Shown here in pieces: positions 46,069-59,126 of a stretch of DNA of 60,000 bases. The DNA is from Symsagittifera roscoffensis (lineage: Eukaryota > Xenacoelomorpha > Acoela > Convolutidae), in contig NC_087070.1 of NCBI RefSeq assembly GCF_963678635.1, positions 3,818,539 to 3,878,538 of the forward strand. The letters are read 5' to 3'. The notes beneath the pieces were generated by a model. The model made no database searches. It was not told the origin of the DNA and was given only the letters and a program-made list of their open reading frames with translations. Positions within the stretch are counted from its first letter, which is position 1. Each line of letters begins with the position of its first letter. The position numbers and the translations under genes are program-made.

Positions 46069-49061
46069 TATTTTTTTGTCACTTTCCTATGCCTATTCTT
46101 GACTCAATTGCTAGAGACCTTATAGTTTTATTAACAATAATAATGACACAACACAATAAATTTCACCAGATTCTACTAAATAGTGACCACGAATCCCTGT
46201 ATGTTGTCAGAGTACAGTTTGTATAAAATTTATTCACACTAGCCGATTATCGGTCCAAAGATCTGGAAACTAGCACAATATGATGTTATCAGTCAATTTA
46301 AAAGATAGTGTACTCACTACCCAATCAAGCACAGTTTAGGTTGATTTAAAATCAAAAACAAAAAAATATATATTGACACAATATGAATGTATATATAAAA
46401 AAACGTATGTGTCTTGTACTCTTAGTCGGTCGCAGTACAATAGTCGAACCTGTCTTTTAAAGAAAAAGCTTTCCCTGCTTGGTGCTGCACCAAACAGACA
46501 AAACTTTGAAGGCAGTTATTTTCTCAAGTGGGCGTCTATTGCACCCACCGAGTACTGTGTTACCTATCTGCCTTCGGACTGCCCGAGCTAGACCTACTAA
46601 AATCCCAAAAACGTATTATGTTCCAATCCACACCAATGAGTCACGCTCTTTTTAATTTAGACTTAGTGTCGCGAATATCCGAGTTCGGACCTGTTTTGTG
46701 TTAGTCTGGTTCTTTTTGAAAGGCAAGTTACCAGTGCAGTCACTGATACCTAGCCTGTGTATTAATAACCTAATACCTCTCGCTTTTTAGTCTTTCTTTC
46801 GTTTACCTAAGTCCTTAATAAAATAATACTTCTCCGGATTGGCACAAATAGGACCCTTCCGGACTGTCAGAATATGAACCCCTCCGGATTGGGACCCCTC
46901 CGAGTTAGTTAATAGTAGACCCCTCCGGATTTGGACCCCTCCGAATTAGCAACTATAAGACCCCTCCGGATTCGGACCTCTCCGGTTTTGTGGAAAGTAG
47001 ACCCCTCCGGATTCGGACCCCTCTGAATTTGAAAAATTTCGACCCCTCCGGATTGGGAGCCCTTAGCTCTGTCAAAGTAGCTTTTCGTAGTTTTCTTAAT
47101 TTCAGCTTATACCCCTCCGGATACGTTCTGCGTTGCTTTTATGCTGTTTGAATTAACTGGGAAGGGTATAGGGTCCTTTCCTAGACCCCTCCGGATTGAA
47201 GTTAAGGCACTTATTTGACAATTCACACTAACGGCGAAGGGTCTTATCACTTGCCTAATTTCGACTCTATTATGGTTGTCTTGTGCCTTCAGCCCTCCCT
47301 TTTTGTCTAGAACTGTCCTAAGTTACTTAGTTCAATCGCTATCAACTTTTGGTAGAGGTATAAGGGTTTTTCAGAAACATTTATAAAACGTGAAGGGTGT
47401 ACCCCTCCGGATTTGTGTAATTTGCTAAAAACAATCTCAAAAAATTTTCTCGCTCGCTTTTTCGAGTAATTCTCTTTCCTACTAGTAAGTTCAGCTAATT
47501 TCTGATCTAATGGTACCAAGATTGACTCGATATGCTCTGTAGTTCCAAAGTTATTAACCAAAACGTCTTTTTTCCAAACTCAAAAATTTTCTCTCTTATA
47601 GGTTCCGCCTAACTTTTTCCGCAAATCTGGTCCTTTCGACCTAAAAATTATTGATCTGAGCTCAGAAGGCCTATACTCTTCTAGTTCAATGCAAAAGACC
47701 CGATCTAAAACGCTTTTGTAGAAAAAATTTGCGAAAAACTATGCTACCTGGACCCCTCCGGATTGATGAATCCACCAAATCAAACACGTTATGTTCGATT
47801 TCTCTGCAACCCGGAAGGCTTTTGGGTAGCGGGTTTTAAAACTCGTAGATTCACTAGTGGACGTTGTCCGAACAACTATTTTTACTGTCCTAACTCAAAG
47901 ATTTCAAAAAAATTTCTAATTTTATAGTGCTTCTTACTATCAAAAAATGGGAAAATTTGGTTTTTGGTACCAAACTAGTTCCAACCACTTCCGAACTAAA
48001 GTTAACCGGTTCTCCTTATTACAGTAGTGCAGTTACGATGTAACACACTAACTTAGCGCTTTTTTCCGTTTCAAAAAATATCGATATCTCAAAAATCGCG
48101 ACTTGTGGGGGGATCAAAATATCGCTATTTTGACCCTAAAAACGGGTCTGTTTTCGTTGTTTTTCACTGAAAAACGATATAAGACTATTAATATAGGCTA
48201 TATAAGTAATAATATTAGTAATACTATACCCCTCCGGGTTTGTTTATTATCCGAATTAAGGTGCTTAACTCGGATATTCGCAGTTCGGTGAAGGGTCACT
48301 ACAGTGCAGCACTGTCGAGCCCCCCACAGACTACTATCTTACTTTTTGTACCAAAAGGGATACAAAACTTGTTAACGATACCCAACAGTCGATTGTTGTT
48401 GTCGTTGAGCCCCTTCTTGTTGCTCCTTGTACTGCTTGCCGGATCGGTCTTCACCCAGGACCCTTCCGAATTGAGCGCAAATCAGCTGACCCTTCCGGAT
48501 TGAGCGCAATTTGTCATTAACGCGCTTAAATGCCCAAATAACCCTACAGTACAAGCCTCACAAACGGGCCACAAAATTGATCGTAACGATCCTGACTGAT
48601 ATAAATGCCTGTAACAACAATATATCTATCAACAACAAACGGGGGGGTTGAATCACATCTTGTCTGGGGGGATGATTTCTACTGATTTTTTACTTTTTTG
48701 CTGTTTTTGGTTTTTTCGTTTATTTTTTTATGTTTTTTGTTTTTCTTGGGTACTATACTACTTTTTGTTTGGTTTTGCTTATATCTTTAAGTGTTTTTGG
48801 TCACAAACCACTCAGGGGATGAGGGGTTCATGATTCCCCCCACCCTTCCTGGTTCGTGAATTTTCGGTCTTAACTAGGTTAAAAAACTATTCACGGTAAT
48901 CCGGAAGGCTTCCGCGTTCCGAACTACCCTTCCGCCCCGGCAGTTTAGGCCTATTAAGGGCGTTAATGTGAGCATCCGCTCGGCGCGGAGTGCTCGTTAA
49001 TGGTTCCGCCGGTCATGATGTTATGAAAGAATAACACCCAGGAGCGCCATAAAAACATACA
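46069..49061 (-). other. long untranslated leader of copy B
   Basis: It aligns with 1723-4708. It keeps the primer-binding-site candidate (+ strand CACCCAGGAGCGCCA, ~49036-49050), the stem-loop (~48960-49005) and the motif array. Runs such as CCGGAGGGGT are seen here as ACCCCTCCGG on the + strand. Confidence 0.75.
46833..48500 (-). repeat. motif array in the copy B leader
   Basis: The densest part is 46833-47205, with further copies near 47400, 47752, 48228, 48465 and 48490. The pairing and sense orientation relative to the element match copy A. Individual copies vary (GGAGGGGT or GGAAGGGT), but the CCGG core is usually kept. Confidence 0.75.
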
Positions 49062-49998
49062 TGTAACATTCGCCCGGAAGATACATATCGACGGATAACA
49101 AAACTAAGTCTTAAGACGACTGGCTAGCGTCTAAACAGAGCTTTGCATGTTTTTCACCGTCTCTACCAAGCCAGTACTTTTCGGTGGTCTTTCTTACATC
49201 GGGTCGACAAAAACGTTACTGTTCTCCGGCTTCGACCAGAACGCTCAAATTAACTGAATTACATGCAAAAATAGTGAGCTCATGGCTGGGTCTCAGTATC
49301 CCCAGACCACGAGGTCACTCCTAAAAACAGGGCTACTATTTATTATATTACTATTGTTTTTGTTCAGTAGATAAAAATCATCATCTCCATCGAAGATGGA
49401 TCAACCCTTTCCCCCCCAACTCTTAGCACCTCATCCTTGTCAAAACTAATCCAAATATCAATTAAATTCAAGTCAGGACATGACAGGATGCTAAAAGTTC
49501 ATATGAGTCAATAAAAGTTTTCCGTCCCGAGACCCTTCCGGATTCTTGAATCCAGTGAATCAAGCTCCTCAAGTTCGAATTCACGATAACACGGAGGGCT
49601 GATTTCTTACCCTTCACCGTTGTTCGCAACGGCCTTGCAACTATTGTAGCAGCACAATAGTTGCAACTCGGAACGTTCTCTGCACTCTGCTGCTGTTTTT
49701 CTTCAATTTCGACTTCTTCAATTTCGATCAAGTTGTTCTCGTCAGCGCAACCAACGTTGTTGTTCTGTTTTTTCACTCGTTTTTTGTTAAAAATGGCCGT
49801 TTCAGCATTTCTCAGAAATGTGACGTCATCATTCGAATTTTTGAAATTTTAAAACACTAGAATATTCCAGCCTTCACCGTTTGGCTAAACGTTCCAATAA
49901 CGCCCTTAGTTCTTAAAAACCACCAATCCGGAAGGCTTACTGCTAAAATTCCGAATTCTGCAGAGATTGCATTTTTCACATTCTGGTCGAATGTCACA
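49062..49998 (-). repeat. 5' LTR of copy B
   Basis: 937 bp, ending CGAATGTCACA at 49998 on the + strand. Near-identical to 25376-26312. The hairpin counterpart is at 49635-49666. Confidence 0.95.
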
Positions 49999-50340
49999 AA
50001 TTTCTGCTATTGTCAAAGTTCACAAACATTTCGTGCAGGTATTCGATTAGGTTTGTTATAGATGAGCGTCTTTGCCGAAAACCGTGTTGAGATTGGGACA
50101 ATGCGGTGGATAAGATTGGGTACATTCTGTCGATTGGGTACATTCTGTCGATAAGATTGGGTACATTCTGTCGAATGCGGTGGATAAGATTGGGTACATT
50201 CTGTCGAAAGTTTCTCGAGGACTTCGGATACTGCTACGAGGAGGCTGATCGGCCTGTAATTATCTACCATTTGTTTGTTCCCTTCTTTGAATATGGGGAT
50301 TATTTCGCTTGTTTTACAAAATACGAGAGACAGTGTGAAC
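49999..50340 (-). pseudogene. non-LTR (LINE-type) reverse transcriptase fragment
   Basis: On the minus strand, ~50310-50210 encode IIPIFKEGNKQMVDNYRPISLLVAVSEVLEKL when read in pieces: IPIFKEGNKQ, VDNYRPISLL and SEVLEKL are the first conserved block of LINE RTs. Only this block is recognisable. Downstream the frame runs into short tandem copies of TTGGGTACATTCTGTCGA, so it is a broken remnant. It is unrelated to the giant element. Confidence 0.65.
50106..50215. repeat. short tandem repeat TTGGGTACATTCTGTCGA
   Basis: Four copies of GATTGGGTACATTCTGTCGA-like sequence, spaced irregularly and some with AATGCGGTGGATAA between them. It probably arose by slippage within the RT remnant. Confidence 0.7.
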
Positions 50341-51059
50341 GAGTGTAGTTAAACTTTTTAAAACCGTGCATGAAAAGATTTCAGGTCCCTACTTTTAAGA
50401 GTTTCTTTAATACACCGCAACGAAGAAGCTTCTGGTCCTCTTTCATGAGCTCTCAATTTATAGTTGTTTTGACTTTTGCGTGTTTTGCGTATCTGGTATC
50501 CAAACTGTCCAGAATAAATAAAAGTAATGAACGTAGTGAGTACTCTTATGTAGGTCTTGGTTATGTTTTTTTTTGTTTTTGCTCCGACCATTGAAAACAG
50601 GGAGGAACTTAGGAGTCGGGTGTGTTTTAGTTTTTTTTTCCACTCAAAATCAGCTACCAAAATCATCGGACAAGTTTATGTTGAGTGACATCTGTCTATC
50701 TATATCTACTATACTATATTTAAATGCGTGTGACAGCTATCTCTCATGTTTAAGCATCATAATTTTGCATGTTTAACGAAAGAATTTTTCAACGTTTAAG
50801 CTATATCATAAATTGCAATGCTTAAGAAAATTTTTCGATGAACTTTTTGCTAGCTCATTAATTTTTCAGCAATTTTTTTTCGAGGTCAAATTAAGTCTGT
50901 CTGTCTGTATACCTGATTTTTCATCTATCTATTATCTATCTATCTCTATATTTAAATGCGGGCTCTCTATCTCGCGATGCTTATGCTTTTTCAACGTATT
51001 ATTTTTGCATGTTTAACAAAAGAATTTTTGCACGAATTTTACTTTAAAAAATGTTCTTA
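50341..51059. repeat. AT-rich flank with a diverged ~200-bp duplication
   Basis: 50341-50685 shows no recognisable gene. 50688-50800 and 50893-51040 share CTATCTAT tracts, ATATTTAAATGCG, and TTTTGCATGTTTAAC(G/A)AAAGAATTTTT, so they are a diverged direct duplication. Confidence 0.5.
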
Positions 51060-52320
51060 GTTTTTTAAAATTGTCACCCTGTAGTTGGGTGCTGTCAGGG
51101 TACTCTCAGGAGTTGCGAATCTTGCCCTCCAAATTTCAGTTCTCAAATCCTTGTTGTTTTTGAGATATGACGTTTTTTTGATTTTTTCAAAAATTTTCAA
51201 AAAAATTTAGATTTAAAAAAATTCCAAAATTTTGAAGCTCTCAATGCTTTTGTTGGATATTGTGAGGGTTCTCTAACTGGTTGCGAATCTTGCCTCTGAA
51301 TGTGGCTGCTCAAATCCTTGTAGTTTTTGAGATATGACGTTTTTTCGGATTTAAAAAAAAAAATTCAAAACTTAGATTTTAAAAAATTCTTTGAAGATCT
51401 CAATCTTGTTGTTGGAAATTGTAAAGGAACTCTCAGGGATTGCGACTCATGCCTCTGAATATGGCTGCTCTAATCCTTGTAGTTTTCGAGATATGATGTT
51501 TCTTAGGATTTTTTTCAAAATTTTTCAGAACTTATATATAAAAAATTTCCCAAAATTTGAAATTACCATCTCTGTTGTGAGGCTTTGTCAGGGTACTCTC
51601 AGGAGTTGCAATTTTGCCTCCAAATATGACTGCTCAAAAATTTGTAGTTTTCCAGATATGACGTTTTTTGTGATTTTTTTCAACAAAAATTTCATGAAAA
51701 TTAAGTTTAGTTTTTTCTTCGAAATTCCTAAGCTGTTGGGGGCTGTCAGAGTAATATCAGGGTTTGCGAATTTGGCCTCCAATTAAGATTGCCCAATTTT
51801 TTGTTGGTTTAAGATATACGATGGTTTTAGTGATTTTTCGGAAAACTTAAATTACAAAGTAATTCACAAAACTGATATTCTCAACCCTGTATTTGTGGGC
51901 TGTCAGAGTACTGTCAAAGATTGCGAATATTGCCTTCAAGTAAGACTGCTGAAATTTTGGTAGTTTTCGAGATGTGAAGTTTTTTCTGGTTTTCAAAAAA
52001 AACTTTTTTTAGAAAATTAAGGTTGAAGTTTCTCGAAATTTGCATTTTCCAACGTTGTAGTCGTGTAGTGTCAGAGTCCACTCAGGAGTTGCAAATCTTG
52101 CGTCCAAATGCGATTGCTCAATTGCTTTTAGTTTCCCCAGATGTGACTTTTCTTAGTTCATTTTCAGTTTTTTTAAACAACTTAAAAAAAAACTTCACAA
52201 AGTTTTATGGTTCTTCAAAATTTACATTAAAAATTGAATAATAAACTTTGCAAAATTTGTAATTACGAACCCTGTAATTGGGTGCTGTCAGAGTACACTC
52301 AAAGAATGCAGATCTCATTG
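51060..52320. repeat. decayed tandem repeat, ~160-bp unit, about 8 copies
   Basis: Units begin near 51088, 51251, 51410, 51575, 51735, 51893, 52060 and 52277. Each has the order GCTGTCAGRGTACTCTCAGG, then TTGCGAATCTTGCCTCC, then ACTGCTCAAAT, then GTAGTTTTYGAGATATGACG. Copies differ substantially, so the array is old. The last unit is truncated. Confidence 0.8.
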
Positions 52321-53035
52321 TTCCGACTCTCGATACGAAAGTAAGGGAATATTTGTGCTCGGGGTGGGTTTTTTTTCTTCAGACAAATTTCGACTTTTTA
52401 ACTAGCCATTTTTGACGGAATTTTTTTATATCATTCGAAAGCGATTGTTGTCCTGAGCTTAAATTTGAAAAGATTTTTCACCTGTGATTGTTTTTCGTAA
52501 AGTTATGAGGGTTTAAATATTGCCATTTTGACCAATTTGGGACAATTAGCACGCGATATAATTCGCGCTATTAACGCGTAAGCGGAGATTTAATCCGTCC
52601 TAGAAATCGTTCCAAATTGGTTGAAAGAAGCTTATTTGCCATAATTGATTTGTTACAAGGAGCAAAATCTATGGTTTTGTACTTTTTATGGCGTGCGGGG
52701 GGATGATTTTTTTAGAAAAATTTTCAAATTTTAAAAGAAAAAAAATTTCATTTTATTTTATTTTATTTTATTGTTTTATGTTATTACTGCTCCATAAACG
52801 TTAAAAGGCAATCGGAATTTTCAGGGCTTTGCCCTGATACGAGCAGTCTTGTTTCAATATATGTCGAGTTGTTAAAAGTTCGGAGTACCGGAGGTGCGTT
52901 ACACGCTAGTATCATATTAAAGCCCTTTCAGTCGTAATTATAATGACATTAAAAAACGAGAAAAACCGGTTTGAAATTTTTATTTTTGGTCTAATTTTGA
53001 GCTAATTAGTAAGATAGTTAATAATTACAATAGCT
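52321..53035. other. AT-rich intergenic DNA, no gene seen
   Basis: No ORF of note. A TTTTATTTTATTTTA microsatellite lies at ~52750-52775. It could be intron or intergenic. Confidence 0.5.
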
Positions 53036-53039
53036 TAAT

Positions 53040-53800
53040 TGAGCTTAATTTAAGCCGTGAAAATTTAGTTTTACTCAGGTAAAGGTAGTTTTGGAGTTTT
53101 TTAGCGCAATTTTGGGAATTAAAAACTTGAAAACTCAAAAAATTGCCACAAAAATTTTTTTTCAGAATTTTATAATTTTTTTCGTTATTCTTGTCACTTT
53201 TCTTCAAAAACTGTTTTCTAATTGACTTACTTTACTATGACTCTCAAATATGCGTAAGTTTTTTTTTTCTTTTTTTCGTTCAGATTTTTTTATCACAACA
53301 TGCAGAAGAAAAAAAAACGACACCAATTTGAGAAAACATTTTTGTATTTTTTTTTAAGGTAAGTAACCGCACAATAAGCGGCTATCCTTGTTTTTTTTAT
53401 TGGAATTGTTCAAGTGATATCATAAAGAGATTCTAATTTCGAGCAAATAAAGCAGCAAGCAGCATTATTATGGGGTGGTAACTTGTATGAGCCGTGAAAA
53501 GTAAGTTGCACTCCAGTACAATTGGTTTTCTTGTTGAAAAATTTTAAAAAAAGTTCATAAAAAATTCTGCAATTTTTTCTGACCTTTTGCTGTTCATTTT
53601 TTGAATAAAAATGTTCTCGAGTATGCCTATATTACTATTACTATAACTAATGAATATGCCTAAGTACTATTCAATCATCGTACCACGTACGAAAACGACA
53701 CATTTTGAGAAAAAATAAAAGATTTGTTTTATAGTTTTTTATTATTCTGGTCACAACTTTCTGTGCTACTTGCACAGTAACCGGCAATCTTTGTTTCTCA
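53040..53800. repeat. diverged direct duplication, ~430-bp period
   Basis: Shared blocks in the same order: GCCGTGAAAA (53054, ~53490), AATATGCSTAAGT (~53248, ~53653), AAACGACAC...TTTGAGAAAA (~53317, ~53695), and AGTAACCG...GGCTATCCTTG versus AGTAACCGGCAATCTTTG (~53360, ~53777). Between blocks there is little similarity. Confidence 0.45.
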
Positions 53801-56800
53801 AAGGTTCTTTTAGTACGTTTAGCCTCTTGAAGTTTGTTGGTAAAAATATCAATTTTTGGCCCAAATGTATGTTTAGTTGGTAACCAAAAACATATTTAGA
53901 AAACTGTGGAAGAACTACCAACTGAACTTAAAAGTTTTATATAAATTTGGAAAAGACAATAATTTTTTCCTTTATTGTCGCAATTTCAGGAAAAATTTTT
54001 GTTGGGTACGTTTTTCTATACCGGTACAACGCTATTGATAACCCAAATCAATTGTGAGCGTGTATATTTGTTCTGGACCAGAGAGTATAAAGGGTAAAGA
54101 ACAGCTTCGCTCTGTAGCTAAGAAATCTATTTGCTAGGAAATTCAAAGTTCAGCTCTCTCTTGATTGGCTTTCATCCTTTTATGCCTGGTGCTATAGCGG
54201 CCTGTGCTAGTTCAGTATACCCTTACATCAATTGTTTTGAAGAATAAGTCGGCCAAATTGATGCGTGTTTTTTTTTGTGTGTACGTGTGTGTGTGTGCGT
54301 GATTGGGGGGATGGTTAGTTTATCCATCTATATCTCATTTTGTGAATAGAATGGAATGCAGCGCTTTCTAGTTGCATTTCTTTTCCCTTTGAACCATTGG
54401 GTTCGCTACCTGCCTATCTCTTCATCTCAAAACACTCGAACACTGCGTTGAATAGAGCAGCTAAAGTGGATGGAATGAATTGCAAAAAATATACGAGCTC
54501 CTAAGTGCTATTTTTTGAATAAAATCATTTTTTAAAGACGCGCCGAAATAGTGTTTTTCAAGACGGTATAAATAAAAAGTCCATATCGTGGGGGCGTGAT
54601 GTTTATTTAGCAGTTCTACCTCGTTTTTAGCCTGTAGTTCAGTAGTTTGATACATCAAATACACAACAATAACAATAGACATATTTTTGAATGCAATTGG
54701 CATTGTATTTTTCCGTCTTAAATTAAACCCGCTGTCTTGAATAAAATGAAAGCCCCTTTTTACCATTTGGTGGGCAAGGTTGAGATGTGATATTTCGTGT
54801 GTTGTTGTTGCATTTCTTACAAAAGACGTACTATAAGAAATGGTATTGCTTGCAGTTTACCTTGTAAATGTGGCTTGTTTTCCCCATTATTCGACTACAT
54901 CTATTACCAGTTATAACCAGTAACGTTCCCTAAAATGCTGGAAAACCACATCCCTTGAAATCTTGTTTTTCTTTTTTTTATTTTGTTGACTTGCTTGGGT
55001 TCCTATTATCTATTATCAGTGGTCGTTATAGTTTATTATTAAATTCAAAATAAGCCAAATTTGAGCGCTTTTTTTAAAATTTGCAGTAATAAGTATTTAT
55101 TTTTTTTTACAATCAAGCAAATTGGATGCTTAAGTTGTTGTTTTTTTTTGCTCTTTATTCGCACTGATTACTCTATTGATATTTTGATTTCGTTGAAATA
55201 AGTTCTGAAGTACTGTTGTGTTAGCACAATCCTTGAATAGCTGAATTAAAATTCTCAGTGTGTTTATTATATAGCAGCTTTATATGTCAATTTACATATT
55301 TTTACTCTGGGTTGAGATTGTAAATGCATCAAATTCGCGAGCTTATACCCTTCATTACGGGCTCTTTGATATCTCTAAGCAACTATCACAATTGAGAAAC
55401 AAAAAGCACTCATCTTATATCTCGAAATTCAATCTTTATCTGTGAAATTCTCTTTGAAAATTGCAAAAACAATATCTGACGACAGAACGACAGCGTGTGA
55501 ATAAAATAACCTTTTCAGATTTTTTTTAGTTTTTCACGTTTTCGTCGTTCTGAACGACTCTTTATCAAAGCACTTGATTTTTTAAATCTCAACTTGTTAT
55601 CAACTGTAACATGTTTTTTGTTTGCAGTAGAGTTTGTTTATTTTCTTGTTGGCGGGTGCCGTCTCTGCTAGTAATATTTAGACACTAATCAATAACTTCC
55701 AAAATGCACTCTATGACTCTGTAGCGATCCATACAAACAATCTCAACTTTCTTTTTTCTCTTTCCATCTCTTTCTCCGCGTGAACAATTTACTCAGTATC
55801 CATCATTGTGTTTTTTTCTATTCGTTTTCTACCATTAATTGAAGGATGCATTGGTGTGTTTGCCTGATGCTGCTAGCATAGAATTGTTTGGTTGCTTTGC
55901 TATCCTTGTCTGAAGTATTAAGTTGTCTTCCCCCATTTTGGTTCAATCCACTTTTATGGTACACAATAAGTGTAGCTAATACTACCCAGAAATAACTACC
56001 GGGGTCGTTTCATTTCAGTCTGCGGAGTTGACTGAGCTTTTTGTCTTGTTCTGTCATAGAACCTTACTTGTACTTTGTTTTTTAAGACTTGGATAGTTAA
56101 TGCAGTTTTCCCTGCTCAGTAGTTATGATCTTCGACTAAAGGATACGCGCCCTGGAAATGGGCTCCCTCCAATTTATCATTGCCATTGCCTGGTAATTAT
56201 GATTTGGAGGGCAACCTATTAAAAATTAGACAATTCATAAAGTAGACATGTCATAAAGTAGACAAATACTAATCAGAACGGAGACAAGTACGAAAAAATA
56301 ATTATTCATTGTTCTTGCACTCCGATTTGTTGGAAGGCCATTTCTAGTGAGTATCCTTTAGTCCAAGATCATAAATACTAAGCAGAGAAAGTCGCATCAA
56401 CAAGCTAAGACTTCAAAAAAAAAACAGAACAACTAAAGTTCTATGACAGTATCATACATATACTCTTTGTGTTATTCTTGTGACCGATTTGTATTTTTGG
56501 AACTCGTCTCAACATGTATGACCGATCTCATAATGACATACATGTCCACCATGAGACATTTGGAATTGGCGGGTGGTGGTCAAACTCTCCGGATTTTTTT
56601 TTACTTTGAAGCGATTCCTATGAATTGTCTTATCTCAATGGCCAACCGCAATTTTATATCAGATCAAAGTTTTGAGTGTTCTTCCAGGAGATTAATTTTT
56701 AATGTTATTTTAGATTAGATCATGAGCAGCACAGGGGAAAAAATGCTTCCATGGCTGTAATATTTAACATAGTTGCAGGAATTATTTTATATGTCTACGT

Positions 56801-58622
56801 CATATAATTACATTTTATTTCCGACTGTTTCTCTGGACTGGACACCAAATTTCTCATATTAAACTGAAATGCAAATGAAAAATCGAAAGAAGAGAACTAA
56901 ATTCGAAGTTTAGCCTAGCCCTCTGTCAGCCCGATGCATAGAAATTGACGCAAAAGGTCACCCCAATGAATTCTATATCTCTGTGATTTAATCGTGTTGC
57001 GTTGATGCAGTTTGAGGGATCGCATTTTATAATTTGATCACACTTTCGAAAAAAACCATCTTCAACTTTGCTTCGCGTCTTCTTCTAATGGCCTTTCTCT
57101 CAGTTTCAGGTGCGTAGCTTTAAATTTTTGTTTAGAAAATAAACATCAAATTGCTTCGCGAAGAGGAAAAAATACAAACTCAGATTTGGATGATGTATAA
57201 ATATTTGTTCGTGCAATCAAATTAAACGAATTTCGTAAGGTTTCTAAACAGCAAACCTTGATTTCATGAAAGTAAAGTTGAACTATTTTTTTCAAAATCA
57301 CTTACCGCTTTTTTTCCTAGTTTGATTTGCAAGTGTTAGCAAATCGGGTGTTAGACATATTTTTTGTGATACAATAGCTGAACGAAACCAGCTGTCCTGA
57401 AACGAGCCATTGTTCCGACCATTCAGCTAAAGAGTTCAGAAGGCTATTTTGTCGGAATGCTGATTTAATGAGTTGAGCTGCCGTGATTTGAACTGTTTGA
57501 TAGATCGAAATTATTTTTCTATCTTTTTTGTCTCTTGACTATTGACTTTTTTAAAACTGAATTTTTTTTTGCTGTATGCAACTTTTTTTGTGTAGTTGTT
57601 TTTAATGTTTTCATTTACTCCTGAAATTTGTAATTATACTTACCTTGCTTCCTATATATGGCTTATATTTTATCGTCTTACTAACCTAATTTTGGATCGT
57701 TCGAGTGAACGCCGATGAATATGTTTCTGGACGTGTTTTGCGTAAATATAATACATTCAGGACAACTTTTTGAGGCTCTTTTAGTTGTCGTTTCTTCGAA
57801 AATTTTTCCGTTTTCTTTGGATTTAGCTGCTTCCTTTCCTTTCCTGTCGGCTAGCTTGCAATGCTATTTTTGTGATATCTCAAGTGATGGTAATTTCTGT
57901 GGTAATTCAAAGTCTTTTTTGCTTGAAACCATCTGTCAATTCTTAATTTTTTCAAGTTGACATTGTGTCTCCTGTATGCGAAGCGCAGCTTGACCTGTGT
58001 TAAAAAAGTTTCGTGTGGTTTTGATTTCGTATTATGTGAGCTATGCTCTTAAGATAGTGGCTAGTTGGGTCTTCGGTTTCAATTGTGATAGATGAATGGT
58101 TCTGGTTTGACTTCTAGCTTCAGGTCTGCTACCGACTAGCCTAACTTGGTTAAGACACCTTGTAAAGCACCGTTGAGTCACGATAATTCTAGAAAAAATA
58201 ACTCAGTTTTTATGAGACGAAATGATAAACCGGACTGACCTTAGACAGGCCTCCGGCGAGATTTTGATTGGCGCTTTAGATCGAGATCTACCTCAAGACT
58301 ATCAAATAATACAAAACCGCCTTTAATCAGACAGGCTCGCAGCCCTTTTTTGATGCTGCGTTATTCACAGAAATTTAATTACCGCTTTTTAAGCAGGGAA
58401 CCGCCTAACTTTGATACACTGTTCATGTTTTAGAATTTCAAAAAAAAAGAGGAGGCAAAGGGAAATTTATGATCAGTTTACATACATGATTAATTTGTTT
58501 ATTATTAAGAGTCGATGGACGTAGCTCATATTCTTATGTTGGTCGCGATCAATTTTTCCTGTTTTTTTTAGGAAAAGTACAGGCTCAAAATTAAAATTTG
58601 TACAGGCTCAAAATTAATTTTT
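53801..58622. other. AT-rich intergenic DNA, no gene recognised
   Basis: There are only short ORFs (up to ~100 codons) with no recognisable motif and none with coding-like composition. A GTGTGTGTGTGTGC tract occurs at ~54283-54300. Exons of a host gene with short coding parts cannot be excluded. Confidence 0.5.
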
Positions 58623-59126
58623 CCCGGTTTGAGTTTTGATTTCTTTTTCAGCTCTGTTCATTTCCTTTTTCAAAACGAAGACAAACTCCATTATCGAACA
58701 GGAAAAGGGTAAATGTCACGAAAATTGTGATCAACTTATAGTTTCAAAATTGGAATTTAATTTTCAGATTTCCCAGCGAAGGTAGAATTTTGTATTGATC
58801 CATTTTTAAAATAAATTTATGGGACTCACTAAAATGTCAATCATAAATTGTTCTATAAATTCAAAGAGCTTTAAGGCCCGGTTTGATTTTTGATTTCCTT
58901 TTCAGTTCTGGTCATTTCCTTTTGTAAAACGAAGACAAACATCATTATCGAACAGGAAAAGTGTAAATGTTACGAAAAACGTGATCAACTTATAGTTTCG
59001 AAATTATTAATTTTCAGATTTCCCAGCGAACTGAAAATTTTGTATTGATCCATTTTTTTAACTTACGGGTTTATTTCACTAAAAAGTGTCAATCATAAAT
59101 TGTTCTACAAATTCAAAGAGCTTTAA
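58623..59126. repeat. tandem direct duplication, ~254-bp unit
   Basis: 58623-58876 and 58877-59126 both begin CCCGGTTTGA and run through AAAACGAAGACAAAC, TTATCGAACAGGAAAAG, GATCAACTTATAGTTTC, ATTTTCAGATTTCCCAGCGAA, and end in TCAAAGAGCTTTAA. Similarity is high with scattered substitutions and small indels. Confidence 0.85.

Larger units (their letters stand above)
25376..49998 (-). mobile_element. giant Ty3/gypsy-type LTR retrotransposon, copy B (inverted)
   Basis: It has the same organisation as copy A on the other strand: 5' LTR 49062-49998, leader 46069-49061, ORF1 46068-36467, ORF2 36076-27132, 3' LTR 25376-26312. The LTRs are both 937 bp and differ at about 2 sites. Yet the ORFs hold about six nonsense codons and two 1-nt deletions. 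Proteins are very close to those of copy A, while the LTR U3 is much more diverged. Immediate flanks (aaaat on one side, aattt on the other) give no clear target-site duplication. Confidence 0.95.

Noticed and set aside
47307-47561. 84-codon leader frame in copy B (VNNFGTTEHIES...) partly kept near 3230-3360 in copy A
   Set aside because: It has no ATG start, copy A has a stop and then diverges, and it overlaps a leader motif copy. Possibly a relic, but not supportable as a gene.
49468-49776. 102-codon ORF in each copy B LTR (also 25782-26090)
   Set aside because: Copy A LTRs interrupt it, and part of its apparent conservation is explained by the 13-bp palindrome.
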